From VRUE01 sp035266685 (GTDB lineage: Bacteria > Actinomycetota > Thermoleophilia > Solirubrobacterales > 70-9), in assembly GCA_035266685.1 (NCBI GenBank), contig DATFMX010000029.1, positions 1 to 45,097 on the forward strand: a stretch of 45,097 nt of DNA. The letters are read 5' to 3'. The translations under genes and the position numbers were made by a program. Below the pieces are notes generated by a model. It was given only the letters and a program-made list of their open reading frames with translations, was not told where the DNA came from and made no database searches. Positions 23,581 to 32,473 of this stretch are shown one piece after another (the stretch's first letter is position 1; the number at the start of each line of letters is the position of its first letter).

Positions 23581-24941
23581 GGGCGGCCGACGTCCCAGGC
23601 GGTGCCGGCGATGTCGACATGCGCCCAGGGGGTCTCGCCGACGAACTCCTCGAGGAAGGAGCCGGCGTAGATCGTGCCCGCCTTGCGCTTCGCGGCGGCG
23701 TTGGTCAGGTCGCCGACGGTGCCCTTGACCAGGTCCTTGTACTCCTGGTGGAGGGGCAGGCGCCAGACCAGCTCGCCGGTCGCCTCGCCCGCGGCCTCGA
23801 GCTCGCCGGCCAGCTCGTCGTCGTTGGAGATCACCGCGGCGTAGGTCGAGCCGAGCGCCATCAGCACGGCGCCGGTCAGCGTCGCCAGGTCGACGATCCG
23901 CTCCGCCCCGAGCTCGACCGCGTAGGCGAGCGCGTCGGCGAGGATCAGCCGCCCCTCGGCGTCGGTGTTGTTGACCTCGACCGTCTTGCCGCTGTACATC
24001 GTGATCACATCGCCCGGCTTGATCGCCGTGCCCGAGGGCATGTTCTCGGTCGCGGGGACGACCGCGATCAGGTTCACCGGCAGCCCCAGCTCGGCGATTG
24101 CGCCGACCGCCTCGAGCACCGCGGCGGCCCCCGACATGTCCATCTTCATCTCGTGCATCGAGGCCGAGGGCTTGAGCGAGATGCCGCCGGTGTCGAAGGT
24201 GACGCCCTTGCCGACGAGGCCGAGCGCCGGACCGTCGCCGCCGTCGTAGCGCAGCACGATCAGCTGCGGCTCCTCGGCGCTGCCCTGGCTGACGGCGACG
24301 ATACCGCCCATCGCCTTGGCGGCGATCTCCTCGCGGCCGATCGTCTCGGCGCTGACCTTCGGGTGCTGCGAGGCGAGCTCGCTCGCGCGGCGGGCGAGAT
24401 AGGTGGGGGTGGCGATGTTCGACGGCAGGCTCTGCAGGTCGCGGGCGCGGTTCTGCGCCTCGGCGCAGATGCGCGCCGCCTCGGCGGCCCCGGCGAGGCC
24501 CTCCGGCCCGACCAGGGTCAGCGACTCGATCCGCGGCGCCGGCGGATCGCCCGGGTCGCTGCTCTGCAGCCGGTCGAAGCGGTAGTCGGCGAGGATCGTC
24601 CCGGTGACGATCGCGTCAGCGGTCGCCTCGCCGTCGTCAGACTCGGGCAGCAGCCAGGCGAGCGAGGCGGCCTCGAGCTTGCCGGCCTGCTTGGCGGCGA
24701 CGGCGGCGGCGAGCCGGAAGCGCTCGGCGTCGGCCTCATCGCGCTTGCCGAGGCCGACGACCAGCGCGCGCGCCGGCCGCTCGGGGTGGAGCAGGGCGAG
24801 CTTCTGGAAATCTCCCCTGGCGTCGCCTGCGCCGGCGGCGTCGGCGAGCTCGCTCGGCAGGCTCTCGCCCTCATAGACGCCGGCGACGACCAGATCGGCC
24901 TCGATCTGGTCCAGCGGGAACTGTCGCACCTCGACTCGCAT
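23508..24941 (-). CDS. pepA: Leucyl aminopeptidase (M17 family)
   Basis: A 477-residue two-metal aminopeptidase. The C-terminal catalytic domain carries the metal and substrate segment VGKGVTFDTGGISLKP, the MKMDMSGAAAV helix and the M17 signature NTDAEGRL. The N-terminal 160 residues form the usual regulatory/hexamerisation domain. It removes N-terminal residues from peptides in the cytosol. ATG 24941 is selected because TAGACT lies 8 nt upstream on the same strand; the longer open frame runs antisense to the thiolase gene. It is divergent from the thiolase gene. Confidence 0.93.
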   Translation of the reverse strand: MRVEVRQFPLDQIEADLVVAGVYEGESLPSELADAAGAGDARGDFQKLALLHPERPARALVVGLGKRDEADAERFRLAAAVAAKQAGKLEAASLAWLLPESDDGEATADAIVTGTILADYRFDRLQSSDPGDPPAPRIESLTLVGPEGLAGAAEAARICAEAQNRARDLQSLPSNIATPTYLARRASELASQHPKVSAETIGREEIAAKAMGGIVAVSQGSAEEPQLIVLRYDGGDGPALGLVGKGVTFDTGGISLKPSASMHEMKMDMSGAAAVLEAVGAIAELGLPVNLIAVVPATENMPSGTAIKPGDVITMYSGKTVEVNNTDAEGRLILADALAYAVELGAERIVDLATLTGAVLMALGSTYAAVISNDDELAGELEAAGEATGELVWRLPLHQEYKDLVKGTVGDLTNAAAKRKAGTIYAGSFLEEFVGETPWAHVDIAGTAWDVGRPYTGSDASGFGVRLLVELARELSG

Positions 24942-24949
24942 GGGCGGCG

Positions 24950-24955
24950 AGTCTA
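24950..24955 (-). promoter_or_regulatory. -10-like TAGACT before pepA
   Basis: On the minus strand TAGACT ends 8 nt before ATG 24941. The short distance implies a leaderless or very short-leader transcript. Confidence 0.5.
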
Positions 24956-25041
24956 TGCACTCCCCATCGCGTGGTTCGTTTTTCGCCTCCAGGGTCCACA
25001 AGGAACCGCGCGATCGAGTTGGGTCGCTATCGTTTCCGCCG

Positions 25042-25057
25042 AGGGCCGCACGGCCCT
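25042..25057 (+). other. Small hairpin in the leader of the thiolase gene
   Basis: AGGGCC-GCAC-GGCCCT forms a perfect 6-bp stem with a 4-nt loop about 50 nt before the thiolase start codon. It may lie in the 5' untranslated region; no further role is visible. Confidence 0.4.
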
Positions 25058-25104
25058 GTCCGAGCCGAGATCCGGCACAAGAAACGACAGAAAGGCCGTC
25101 AAAA

Positions 25105-26280
25105 ATGCCCAGCACCGTAATCCTCGGAACCGCACGCACGCCCTTCGGCAAGATGGGCGGAACCCTCTCCTCGCTCGACGCCACCGACCTTGGCGGGCAG
25201 GCCATCACCGCCGCGCTCGAGCGCTCCGGTGTCGACCCGCAGCAGATCGAGCAGGTCGTCTTCGGCCAGGTCCTGCAGGCCGGCCAGGGGCAGATCCCCT
25301 CGCGCCAGGCGCAGATCAAGGGCGGCATCCCGAAGGAGGTCCCCTCGGAGACGATCAACAAGGTCTGCGCCTCGGGCATGCGCTCGCTCGGCCTCGCCGA
25401 CATGGCGATCCGCGCCGGGGACACCGAGGTCGCGGTGACCGGCGGCATGGAGTCGATGAGCGGCGCGCCGCACCTGCTGCCGGGCGCCCGCTTCGGCTAC
25501 CGGATGGGCCACGTCGAGACGATCGACGCGATGGTCCACGACGGCCTCACCAACCCGTTCACCGAAAAGCAGATGATCAACGAGGCGAGCGAGGTCTCCA
25601 ACGAGCTCGAGATCACCCGCGCCGACATGGACCGATTCGCCGAGCGCTCGCACCGGCTCGCCGCCGAGGCGACCGACGCCGGCCGGCTCGCCGACGAGAT
25701 CGTCGGCGTCACGGTCAAGTCGCGCAAGGGCGAGAACACGATCGAGGCCGACGAGGCGATCCGCGCGGGGACCACGGTCGAGACGCTCGCCGGGCTGAAG
25801 GCGATCGGCGGCCCCGACGCGACCCACACCGCCGGCAACGCCCCCGGCGTCAACGACGGCGCCGGCGCGATCGTCGTCGCCTCCGAGGAGTGGGCCGACA
25901 GGGAGGGCAAGACCGTGCTCGGCCGGGTGCTCTCCTACGGCACCGTCGCCGACGACTTCGCCTACCTGGCGAAGACCCCCGCCAACGCCGCCAAGCAGGC
26001 GCTGGAGAAGATCGGCAAGAGCCCCGCGGACGTCGACCTGTGGGAGATCAACGAGGCCTTCGCCTCGGTCGCCCTCAACTCGATGCGGATGCTCGGCGTC
26101 GAGGAGGACAAGGTCAACATCAACGGCGGCGCGATCGCCCTCGGCCACCCGATCGGCGCCTCCGGCGCCCGCATCGTGGGTTCCCTGGTCCACGAGTTGG
26201 GTCGAAGGGGCGGCGGACTTGGTGTGGCTGCCATTTGTTCCGGCGGCGGCCAGGGCGATGCGATAGTCATCGAGGTCTGA
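25105..26280 (+). CDS. Acetyl-CoA acetyltransferase / 3-ketoacyl-CoA thiolase
   Basis: A 391-residue thiolase. The acylated Cys is C88 in KVCASGM. GGAIALGHPIGASGAR holds the catalytic His, and the C-terminal CSGGGQG holds the second catalytic Cys, all intact. It condenses two acetyl-CoA molecules or cleaves 3-ketoacyl-CoA at the end of beta-oxidation. ATG 25105 has AAAGG 8 nt upstream. The gene is divergent from pepA over 163 nt and followed 4 nt later by an HAD phosphatase gene. Direction of reaction depends on context; nearby acyl-CoA oxidation genes favour catabolism. Confidence 0.94.
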   Translation: MPSTVILGTARTPFGKMGGTLSSLDATDLGGQAITAALERSGVDPQQIEQVVFGQVLQAGQGQIPSRQAQIKGGIPKEVPSETINKVCASGMRSLGLADMAIRAGDTEVAVTGGMESMSGAPHLLPGARFGYRMGHVETIDAMVHDGLTNPFTEKQMINEASEVSNELEITRADMDRFAERSHRLAAEATDAGRLADEIVGVTVKSRKGENTIEADEAIRAGTTVETLAGLKAIGGPDATHTAGNAPGVNDGAGAIVVASEEWADREGKTVLGRVLSYGTVADDFAYLAKTPANAAKQALEKIGKSPADVDLWEINEAFASVALNSMRMLGVEEDKVNINGGAIALGHPIGASGARIVGSLVHELGRRGGGLGVAAICSGGGQGDAIVIEV

Positions 26281-26284
26281 GCCT

Positions 26285-27121
26285 TTGCAGCGCGCCGCTG
26301 CCTTCTTCGATCTCGATAAGACCCTGATGGCGGGGTCGAGCGGGATGCAGTTCGCCCGCGTCGCCGCGCGGCGGGGGCTGGTCGGCCGGCGCCAGCTGGC
26401 GAGCTGGGGGGTCGAGCACCTGCGCTACCGCCTGCGCGGGGTCAGCGACGAGCGCACGACCGAGGTGCTGCGCGGCGTGCGCGAGCTGCTCAGCGGCGTC
26501 CCGGCGCGCGGGCTCGAGCGGATGAACCCGGAGGTGATGGCGGCGATCCTGCCGCGCGTCTACCCGCAGATGCTCGACGAGGTGCAAAACCACCAGGACG
26601 CCGGCCGGCCGACCTTCATCGTCAGCGCCGCCGGCAGCGGCGTGGTCGAGCCGCTGGCCGCCGTGCTCGGCTTCGACGGCGGGGTGGGCACGCGCTACGA
26701 GGTCGGGGAGGACGGCAGGCTGACCGGCCGCTTCGACGGCCCCTTCGTCTACGGCCCCGGCAAGGTCGAGGCGATGCAGGCGTTCGCCGCCGAGCACGCC
26801 ATCGACCTGGCCGAGTCCTACGCCTACTCGGACTCGCTCTCGGACCTGCCGATGCTGCGCGCGGTCGGCAACCCGGTCGTCGTCAACCCCGACCCCGAGC
26901 TGGCCGCGATCGCCCGCGAGGAAGGCTGGCAGTCGATGCGCTTCGAGCGCCTCGGCCGCCGCCTCGTCGCCGTCGCTGCCGCCCTGCTGGCGACGATCGC
27001 CGGCCTCGGCGTCAGCCGACGCCTAGCGCGCGGGCCAGGTCGGCGGCGCTCTGCGGGCCGCGGAGGATGGCTGCGACGCGGCCGGCCGGGTCGAGGACGA
27101 GCGTGGTCGGCAGGCCGATGA
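26285..27121 (+). CDS. HAD-IB family phosphatase (SerB-like) with C-terminal membrane segment
   Basis: A 278-residue HAD hydrolase. Nucleophile and acid Asp are in FFDLDKTLMAGSS; the Ser is in FIVSAAGSG, the Lys in GPGKVEAM and the acidic pair in YSDSLSDLPML. Residues about 225-240 form a hydrophobic helix, followed by an Arg/Gly-rich tail. It likely dephosphorylates a small phospho-metabolite or a membrane-associated substrate. The start is TTG 26285, 4 nt after the thiolase stop. The last 110 nt overlap the convergent thioredoxin gene, so the basic tail may be an extension past an ancestral stop. Confidence 0.85.
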   Translation: MQRAAAFFDLDKTLMAGSSGMQFARVAARRGLVGRRQLASWGVEHLRYRLRGVSDERTTEVLRGVRELLSGVPARGLERMNPEVMAAILPRVYPQMLDEVQNHQDAGRPTFIVSAAGSGVVEPLAAVLGFDGGVGTRYEVGEDGRLTGRFDGPFVYGPGKVEAMQAFAAEHAIDLAESYAYSDSLSDLPMLRAVGNPVVVNPDPELAAIAREEGWQSMRFERLGRRLVAVAAALLATIAGLGVSRRLARGPGRRRSAGRGGWLRRGRPGRGRAWSAGR

Positions 27122-27509
27122 CCCCGTAGCGCCCGCCGTCGCTGCCGCGCGGGGCGCGGAGGACCGGGAAGGTCCAGCCGAAGCGGTGGATGAAGCCGAG
27201 CGCCGCCCCGCGATCGTCTTCCCAGTCGACCCCGACCAGCGAGGCGCGGGCGTGCAGGCGGCGGGCGAGGCGCTCGAAGCCGGCGGCCTCTTCGCGGCAG
27301 GGCTCGCACCAGCTCGCCCAGAAGTTGATCGCCGCGGGCCTGCCGCGCAGCGTGGCGAGCGTCGCCCTGGGGGGGACCAGCACTTCGCGCGGCAGCGGCG
27401 CCGCCGGCCTGCCGGTCGCGCCGCCGCCGGAGTCGAGCAGGACCAGCGTCGCGAGGGCGCCGGCCGCGGCGACGGCGGCGATCGCGTAGGCGAGGTTTCG
27501 ACGGCTCAT
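27012..27509 (-). CDS. TlpA/ResA-like membrane-anchored thioredoxin
   Basis: A 165-residue protein with one N-terminal membrane anchor (about residues 6-26) and a thioredoxin fold containing the redox motif WASWCEPC and the cis-Pro region GLPTTLVLD. It would act outside the membrane as a thiol reductant, in cytochrome c or copper-centre assembly. ATG 27509 is chosen with GAGGG about 10 nt upstream. It is divergent from the cytochrome oxidase operon, 62 nt apart, which supports a role in oxidase maturation. DipZ at 16603-18384 could recycle it. Confidence 0.88.
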   Translation of the reverse strand: MSRRNLAYAIAAVAAAGALATLVLLDSGGGATGRPAAPLPREVLVPPRATLATLRGRPAAINFWASWCEPCREEAAGFERLARRLHARASLVGVDWEDDRGAALGFIHRFGWTFPVLRAPRGSDGGRYGVIGLPTTLVLDPAGRVAAILRGPQSAADLARALGVG

Positions 27510-27571
27510 CGTGAGAGTTCCCTCACCGCCGAGCATAGGCGCCCTTGCGATGCGCCGATTGCGGAGGTAGA

Positions 27572-28288
27572 TTGAATCCAATTAGGCGCGTGGCGTGGGT
27601 GCCGCGCGTCGGCGCGAAAGGGGGAGTGCTGAGTTCCCTGACCGGAAGGCTGATGGCGATCGGAGCCGCGGTGATCGTGGTCGCCGCGCTGATCGGCTTC
27701 TACGTAGCCGACCTGGTCCGCTCGCCGACGCCGGTCGAAGCGAGCCGCAAGGGCGGCGTCTACCACGTGTACCTGAAGACCGAGGCGGCGATCGGCCCGC
27801 AGGACGCCAACCCGAGCTGGGTCTCCTACCTGATCAAAAATCCGCAGGGTGAATGGGTACACAGCACCAACTTCAAGGTCCCGGCCCACGCGCTGGTGCA
27901 TTTCACCGTCTACCAGTTCGACGGCGACAGCGGCCTGCGCAACCCGTTCCTCTCCCAGGTCCACGGCACGGTCGGCAACCGGATGCTGGTCGACGGCAGG
28001 CCGCTGAAGTCGATCCCGCCCGAAGAAGCCTCGCACACGTTCGCGGTGGCGCAGCTCGGCCTGATCGTGCCGCTGCGCGGCGTGCCCGAAGACGAGGACG
28101 ACCAGTGCGAGGAAGGGCCCTGCAACCTGAGTCAGGCGCACGAGACGATCGAGTTCACGATCCGCACCGGCAAGCCGGGGCGCTACCGCTGGCAGTGCTT
28201 CGTGCCCTGCGCCGCCGGCTTCCTCGCCGGCTTCGGCGGGCCGATGCAGACGATCGGCTATATGGACGGCTTCCTCCAGGTGACCTGA
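27572..28288 (+). CDS. Membrane-anchored cupredoxin-like protein, relative of oxidase subunit II
   Basis: A 238-residue protein with one membrane helix (about residues 28-48) and a C-terminal beta-rich domain of cupredoxin appearance. H155 (SHTFAV), C209 and C213 (CFVPC) and M225 sit in the order of a CuA site, but the second CuA His is missing (Phe at the expected place after C213). It may hold a modified copper site or none. TTG 27572 is proposed because GGAGG lies 4 nt upstream; upstream and downstream starts are possible. It begins the oxidase operon, 9 nt before subunit II. Function unproven. Confidence 0.7.
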   Translation: MNPIRRVAWVPRVGAKGGVLSSLTGRLMAIGAAVIVVAALIGFYVADLVRSPTPVEASRKGGVYHVYLKTEAAIGPQDANPSWVSYLIKNPQGEWVHSTNFKVPAHALVHFTVYQFDGDSGLRNPFLSQVHGTVGNRMLVDGRPLKSIPPEEASHTFAVAQLGLIVPLRGVPEDEDDQCEEGPCNLSQAHETIEFTIRTGKPGRYRWQCFVPCAAGFLAGFGGPMQTIGYMDGFLQVT

Positions 28289-28297
28289 GGCCGAGGC

Positions 28298-29125
28298 GTG
28301 AACGAGCCGAACCACTTCCGCCGGATCGTCATCGCCTCGGTCGTGCTGAGCGCGATCGCGACGCCGATCGTCGTCGCCGTGATCGCCCCCAACCTGCCGC
28401 CCGGCGACAGCAGCAGCGCCGCCTCGGGACAGGTCTACGACAACACCGTGCTGTTCGGGATCGTCACCCCGATCGCGGCCTCGATCCTCGTCTTCTTCGC
28501 CTACAGCCTGGTCGCCTTCCGCCGCCGCGCGGACGGCCCCGCGGAAGGCCTAGCGGTGCGCGGCGACGAGCGCGTCTCGGTCTGGTGGCTGGCGGTGACG
28601 ACGGTCATCGTCATCTTCCTCGCCGCCTTCGGCACGGTCGAGCTGGCCGACGCCGGCGCGGGCGGCGGCCAGGGCCCCGACCCCGCCTTCAAGCCCGACG
28701 GCAAGGCGATGCCGGTCCAGGTGATCGCCCAGCAGTGGGAGTTCACCTACCGCTACCCGACCTACGGCGGGATCGAGACCGCGCACCTCGAGCTGCCGGT
28801 CGGCCAACAGGTCGCCTTCCACGTCACCTCGCTCGATGTGATCCACTCCTTCTGGGCGCCGAAGCTCGGGGTCAAGGCCGACGCCAACCCCGGCGTCGAC
28901 AACATCGCCTACGTCAAGCCGGACGAGGAAGAGCCGTTCGAAATCCACTGCAACGAGCTCTGCGGCCTCTGGCACGGCTACATGTTCGACACCGGGCAGG
29001 TGGTCAGCGACGCCGAGTTCCTGCGCTGGATCCACAACCAGCAGCGGGTCTTCGCCCCGGCCGCCAAGGTGCTGCCGAAATACTCGAACCACTACTTCCC
29101 CGAACCGGATAGGAGGGGCGGATGA
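28298..29125 (+). CDS. ctaC: Cytochrome c oxidase subunit II
   Basis: A 275-residue membrane protein with two hydrophobic helices (about residues 8-28 and 48-70, with another hydrophobic stretch near 95-112) and an extracytoplasmic cupredoxin domain. The binuclear CuA site is complete: H183 (DVIHSFW), C218, C222, H226 and M229 within CNELCGLWHGYM. It receives electrons from cytochrome c and passes them to subunit I. There is no fused cytochrome c domain, unlike the caa3 type. GTG 28298 is the start, and the end overlaps subunit I by 4 nt (ATGA). Confidence 0.93.
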   Translation: MNEPNHFRRIVIASVVLSAIATPIVVAVIAPNLPPGDSSSAASGQVYDNTVLFGIVTPIAASILVFFAYSLVAFRRRADGPAEGLAVRGDERVSVWWLAVTTVIVIFLAAFGTVELADAGAGGGQGPDPAFKPDGKAMPVQVIAQQWEFTYRYPTYGGIETAHLELPVGQQVAFHVTSLDVIHSFWAPKLGVKADANPGVDNIAYVKPDEEEPFEIHCNELCGLWHGYMFDTGQVVSDAEFLRWIHNQQRVFAPAAKVLPKYSNHYFPEPDRRGG

Positions 29126-30999
29126 ACGGGGCGGTGGCGAGGCAGCCCGCCTGGCGGCGCCTGGTCGGCTTCAACCTGCTCAGCGGGATCGTGCTGGGGA
29201 TCGTCGGCTTCTACGTCGGCTGGTGGCTCGGCCACCAGATCCACGCCCGCAGCCTCGAATTCTTCGAGGACACGAACCAGAACGACGTCGCGCTGATGCT
29301 CGGCTACATCTTCGCGGTGCTCGGCTTCCTCGGCGGGCTCGGCTTCGCCAATTACCCGCTGGCGCGGATGGTCGGCCGTGGCCGCACCCACGTCGAAGGG
29401 GAGACGCAGGGCGTCGGGCGCTACTTCCGCCTCTGCACCGACCACAAGGTCGTCGGCATCCAGTACCTCTGCGGGGTCGGTCTCTTCTTCTTCATCGCCG
29501 GGCTCAACGCGATGCTGATCCGGACCGAGCTGCTGCGCCCGACGCCGCAGGTGTTCGGCGCCGGCAACTACCTCACTCTGGTCGGCCTGCACGGCACGAT
29601 GATGATGGGAATCATGACCTCGGGCGTGCTCGGCCCGTTCGCCAACTACTTCGTGCCGCTGATGATCGGCGCCCGGAGGATGGCCTTCCCGCGGATCGAG
29701 TCGCTGACCTTCTGGCTGCTGATGGCGGCCGGGACGATCCTGATGACGACCCTCTTCTTCGGCGGTTTCCCGACCGGCTGGACCGGCTACGCGCCGCTCA
29801 ACGACCAGGCCAACTTCGGCTTCGACTCCTACATCTTCTTCTTCGCCCTGGTCGGGATCTCGATGACCCTGCTGGGCGTCAACATGATCACCACGATCGT
29901 CAGCATGCGCGCCCCCGGGCTGACCTGGCGCCGGCTGCCGATCTTCTGCTGGGGGGCGCTCAGCACCGGCGCACTGATGGTGCTCGCGGCGCCGGTGCTG
30001 ATCGCCGTACTGCTGATGGTCGCCTTCGACCGCGGCGCGCAGACCTCGTTCTTCCTCGCCAGCGCCGGCGGCAGTCCGTACCTGTTCCAGAACCTGTTCT
30101 GGTTCTTCGGCCACCCGGAGGTCTACGTGCTGGCGCTGCCCGGCTTCGGCGTCGTGCTGGAGATCCTGCCGGTGTTCGCGCGCAAACCGCTCTGGGGATA
30201 CCGCGTGGCGGTGGCGGGCATCGTCGGGGTCGCCCTGCTCAGCTTCTTCGTCTGGCAGCACCACCTCTTCGTCAGCGGCCTCAACTCCTCGCTGCGGCCC
30301 TTCTACATGTTCTCCACCGAGGCGATCTCGGTGCCGACCGGGCTCGTCTTCCTGGCCGGGATGGGAACCCTCTGGCGGGCGAAGATCCGCTACACGGTGC
30401 CGATGCTGTTCTGCCTCGCCTGGTTCTTCAACTTCTTCGTCGGCGGCGCCTCCGGCGTCTTCCTCTCCGACGTCCCCAGCGACGTAGCCACCCACGGCAG
30501 CTTCTTCGTCATGGCCCATTTCCACTACACGATCATGGGCGGGCTGGTCTTCACCTTCTTCGCCGCGATCTACTACTGGGTGCCGAAGATGTTCGGCGTG
30601 ATGCTGAACGAACGGCTGGGCAAGATCCACTTCTGGGCGATGTTCATCTCGTTCAACTCGACCTTCTTCCCGCTCTTCGCGCTCGGCCTGATGGGGATGC
30701 CGCGGCGGGTCGTGACCTATCCCTCGCACCTGCAGCCGCTCAACGTCTGGGTCTCGATCTCGGCCTTCGTGCTCGGCGCCTCGATGCTCGTCTTCCTCGC
30801 CAACGCCGTCTACTCGCTGCTGATCGCGCGCAAGCCGGCGCCGCACAACCCCTGGGACTCGAAGTCGCTGGAGTGGCAGACGCCGACGCCGATCCCGGCC
30901 AACGACTACGAGCGCCAGCCGACGATCGACTCCGACCCCTACGAATACGGCATTCCGGCCGCCCCCCCGGAGCCGGCCGAGGCGCCGGCCTCGGGGTAG
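29122..30999 (+). CDS. ctaD: Cytochrome c oxidase subunit I with two extra N-terminal membrane helices
   Basis: A 625-residue heme-copper oxidase. Low-spin heme ligands are expected at H157 (GLHGTMM) and in the MAHFHY helix (H466/H468). CuB ligands are H331 in FFGHPEVY with cross-linking Y335, and H380/H381 in WQHH. The GHPEVY motif with Glu is characteristic of A1-type proton pumps. The usual start of subunit I (TDHKVVGIQYL) comes only at about residue 106; two extra hydrophobic helices (about residues 15-35 and 55-78) precede it. The C-terminus is a hydrophilic tail. It reduces oxygen to water and pumps protons. Confidence 0.94.
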   Translation: MNGAVARQPAWRRLVGFNLLSGIVLGIVGFYVGWWLGHQIHARSLEFFEDTNQNDVALMLGYIFAVLGFLGGLGFANYPLARMVGRGRTHVEGETQGVGRYFRLCTDHKVVGIQYLCGVGLFFFIAGLNAMLIRTELLRPTPQVFGAGNYLTLVGLHGTMMMGIMTSGVLGPFANYFVPLMIGARRMAFPRIESLTFWLLMAAGTILMTTLFFGGFPTGWTGYAPLNDQANFGFDSYIFFFALVGISMTLLGVNMITTIVSMRAPGLTWRRLPIFCWGALSTGALMVLAAPVLIAVLLMVAFDRGAQTSFFLASAGGSPYLFQNLFWFFGHPEVYVLALPGFGVVLEILPVFARKPLWGYRVAVAGIVGVALLSFFVWQHHLFVSGLNSSLRPFYMFSTEAISVPTGLVFLAGMGTLWRAKIRYTVPMLFCLAWFFNFFVGGASGVFLSDVPSDVATHGSFFVMAHFHYTIMGGLVFTFFAAIYYWVPKMFGVMLNERLGKIHFWAMFISFNSTFFPLFALGLMGMPRRVVTYPSHLQPLNVWVSISAFVLGASMLVFLANAVYSLLIARKPAPHNPWDSKSLEWQTPTPIPANDYERQPTIDSDPYEYGIPAAPPEPAEAPASG

Positions 31000-31008
31000 G
31001 AGCGAATC

Positions 31009-31602
31009 GTGAGCGAAGCCAGAGGAGAGCGGATCGACACCAGCGTGGAGTCGCCCGAGCTGCACGAGCGGATCGACCGGATCGGCTTCGCGCTGATCGC
31101 CGGGGCGACGGTGATGTTCTTCCTCGGCTTCGTCTTCGCCTACTTCTACCTGCGCTCGCTCGACAACAACGAGCTCTGGCGCCCAGCCGGGGTCGAACCG
31201 CCGGGCGGCTACGGCGTCGTGATCGCCGCCGCGCTGGCGCTCAGCGCCGCCGCCTTCCTCTACGCCGCCCGCGCGGCGCGCAACGGGCGGGCCTGGGTCG
31301 CCGCCGCGGGGGTCGCCGTGGCGCTGGGGCTGTTCGCCTGCGTCGCCCAGGGGGTCGAGTACGCGCACCTCTCCTTCGGCCCCGAAAGCGGCGGCTACGC
31401 CAGCGTCTTCTTCGGCTGGACGGCGCTCTACGTCGTCGTCGCGCTGCTGGCGATCTACCGGGTGGAGTCGGTGTTCGCGGCCGGCCTGCGGGGTCGCGGC
31501 AGGGGCGACGACCTGCCCGAGGGCTTCGCCCCCGCGGCCTACTACTGGGCGCTGCTGGCGGCGATCGGGGTGCTCGCCTGGGTCGTCCTCTACCTCGTCT
31601 GA
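31009..31602 (+). CDS. ctaE: Heme-copper oxidase subunit III
   Basis: A 197-residue protein with five hydrophobic helices, about the number in actinobacterial subunit III. FFLGFVFAYFYLRS and GGYASVFFGWTALYVVVALLAIYRV match the family. It stabilises subunit I and supports proton uptake. GTG 31009 is the start, 9 nt after subunit I, with GGAG just before it. A stretch of hydrophilic residues divides the last two helices. Confidence 0.88.
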   Translation: MSEARGERIDTSVESPELHERIDRIGFALIAGATVMFFLGFVFAYFYLRSLDNNELWRPAGVEPPGGYGVVIAAALALSAAAFLYAARAARNGRAWVAAAGVAVALGLFACVAQGVEYAHLSFGPESGGYASVFFGWTALYVVVALLAIYRVESVFAAGLRGRGRGDDLPEGFAPAAYYWALLAAIGVLAWVVLYLV

Positions 31603-31605
31603 GCG

Positions 31606-32472
31606 ATGGTGGCGGCGCTGACCACGCCCCTCGACTGGACCGGCGGTCCGGCGCTGATCTGGGTGCTCGGCGCGGCGGCGCTCTACCTGTTGGGCGGCCG
31701 GGGCCGGCGCGCGCCGCGGGCCGGGGACCGCTGGCGCGCGGCGTCCTTCTTCGCCGGCCTAGCGGCGATCCTCGCTGCGCTCGACTCGCCGCTCGACGAG
31801 CTCGCCGAGGAGCTGTTCTGGGCCCACATGGTCCAGCACGTGCTGCTGATCGGGGTGGCGCCGCCGTTGCTCGCCCTGGCGCGGCCATGGCCGCGCATGT
31901 GGCGCGGCGTGCCCGCCGGCCTGCGGCGGCCGGTCTCCCGCGCGCTCACCTCGTCGCCGCGCTGGTCGCCGCTGCGGCGGCTGGCGGCGTTCCTCGGCGG
32001 CGGGCTCGTCTCCTGGCTGATCTTCAACCTCGACTTCTGCGCCTGGCACCTGCCGGTCCTCTACGACGCCGCGCTGCGCTCCGCGGCCCTGCACGCCGTC
32101 GAGCACCTGGCCTTCTTCGCCACCGCGCTGTTGTTCTGGACCCGGGTGATCTACTCGCCGCCGTGGCGCTCGCGCCTCGGCGAGCCCGCCAAACTCGCCT
32201 ACCTGGGGGCGACGATGGTCGTCGGCTGGGTGCTGGCGATCGTCCTCGCGCTCGCCTCCTCGCCGCTGTACGCCGTCTATGCCGAGGAGTCGTCCCGTCC
32301 CGGCCATATCTCCGCCCTGACCGACCAGCAGTTCGCCGCCGGGGTGATGTGGGTGCCCGCCTCGCTTCCCTACGCGATCGCGATCGTGGCGATCGCCTAC
32401 CGTTGGCTGGGGCCCCGCGAGGCGCGGGGCCGCAGCGGCCCGGCAAAACCGCTTCCGACTGGAGTTGGATGA
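31606..32472 (+). CDS. ctaG: CtaG-type cytochrome c oxidase assembly protein
   Basis: A 288-residue polytopic membrane protein (about seven helices) of the caa3_CtaG family. Diagnostic stretches are AHMVQHVLLIGVAPPLLAL, the WHLPVLYDAAL segment and the HAVEHLAFF helix, whose conserved His residues are likely to bind heme or copper. It helps insert metal into the oxidase. ATG 31606 lies 3 nt after the subunit III stop. Near the end, GGCCCCGC/GCGGGGCC (32411-32431) forms an 8-bp hairpin within codons of the hydrophilic tail. Confidence 0.9.
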   Translation: MVAALTTPLDWTGGPALIWVLGAAALYLLGGRGRRAPRAGDRWRAASFFAGLAAILAALDSPLDELAEELFWAHMVQHVLLIGVAPPLLALARPWPRMWRGVPAGLRRPVSRALTSSPRWSPLRRLAAFLGGGLVSWLIFNLDFCAWHLPVLYDAALRSAALHAVEHLAFFATALLFWTRVIYSPPWRSRLGEPAKLAYLGATMVVGWVLAIVLALASSPLYAVYAEESSRPGHISALTDQQFAAGVMWVPASLPYAIAIVAIAYRWLGPREARGRSGPAKPLPTGVG

Positions 32473-32473
32473 G

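Noticed and set aside
23397..26327. Open frame of 976 codons across pepA and thiolase
   Set aside because: It runs antisense to pepA and out of frame with the thiolase gene; both of those have intact active sites.
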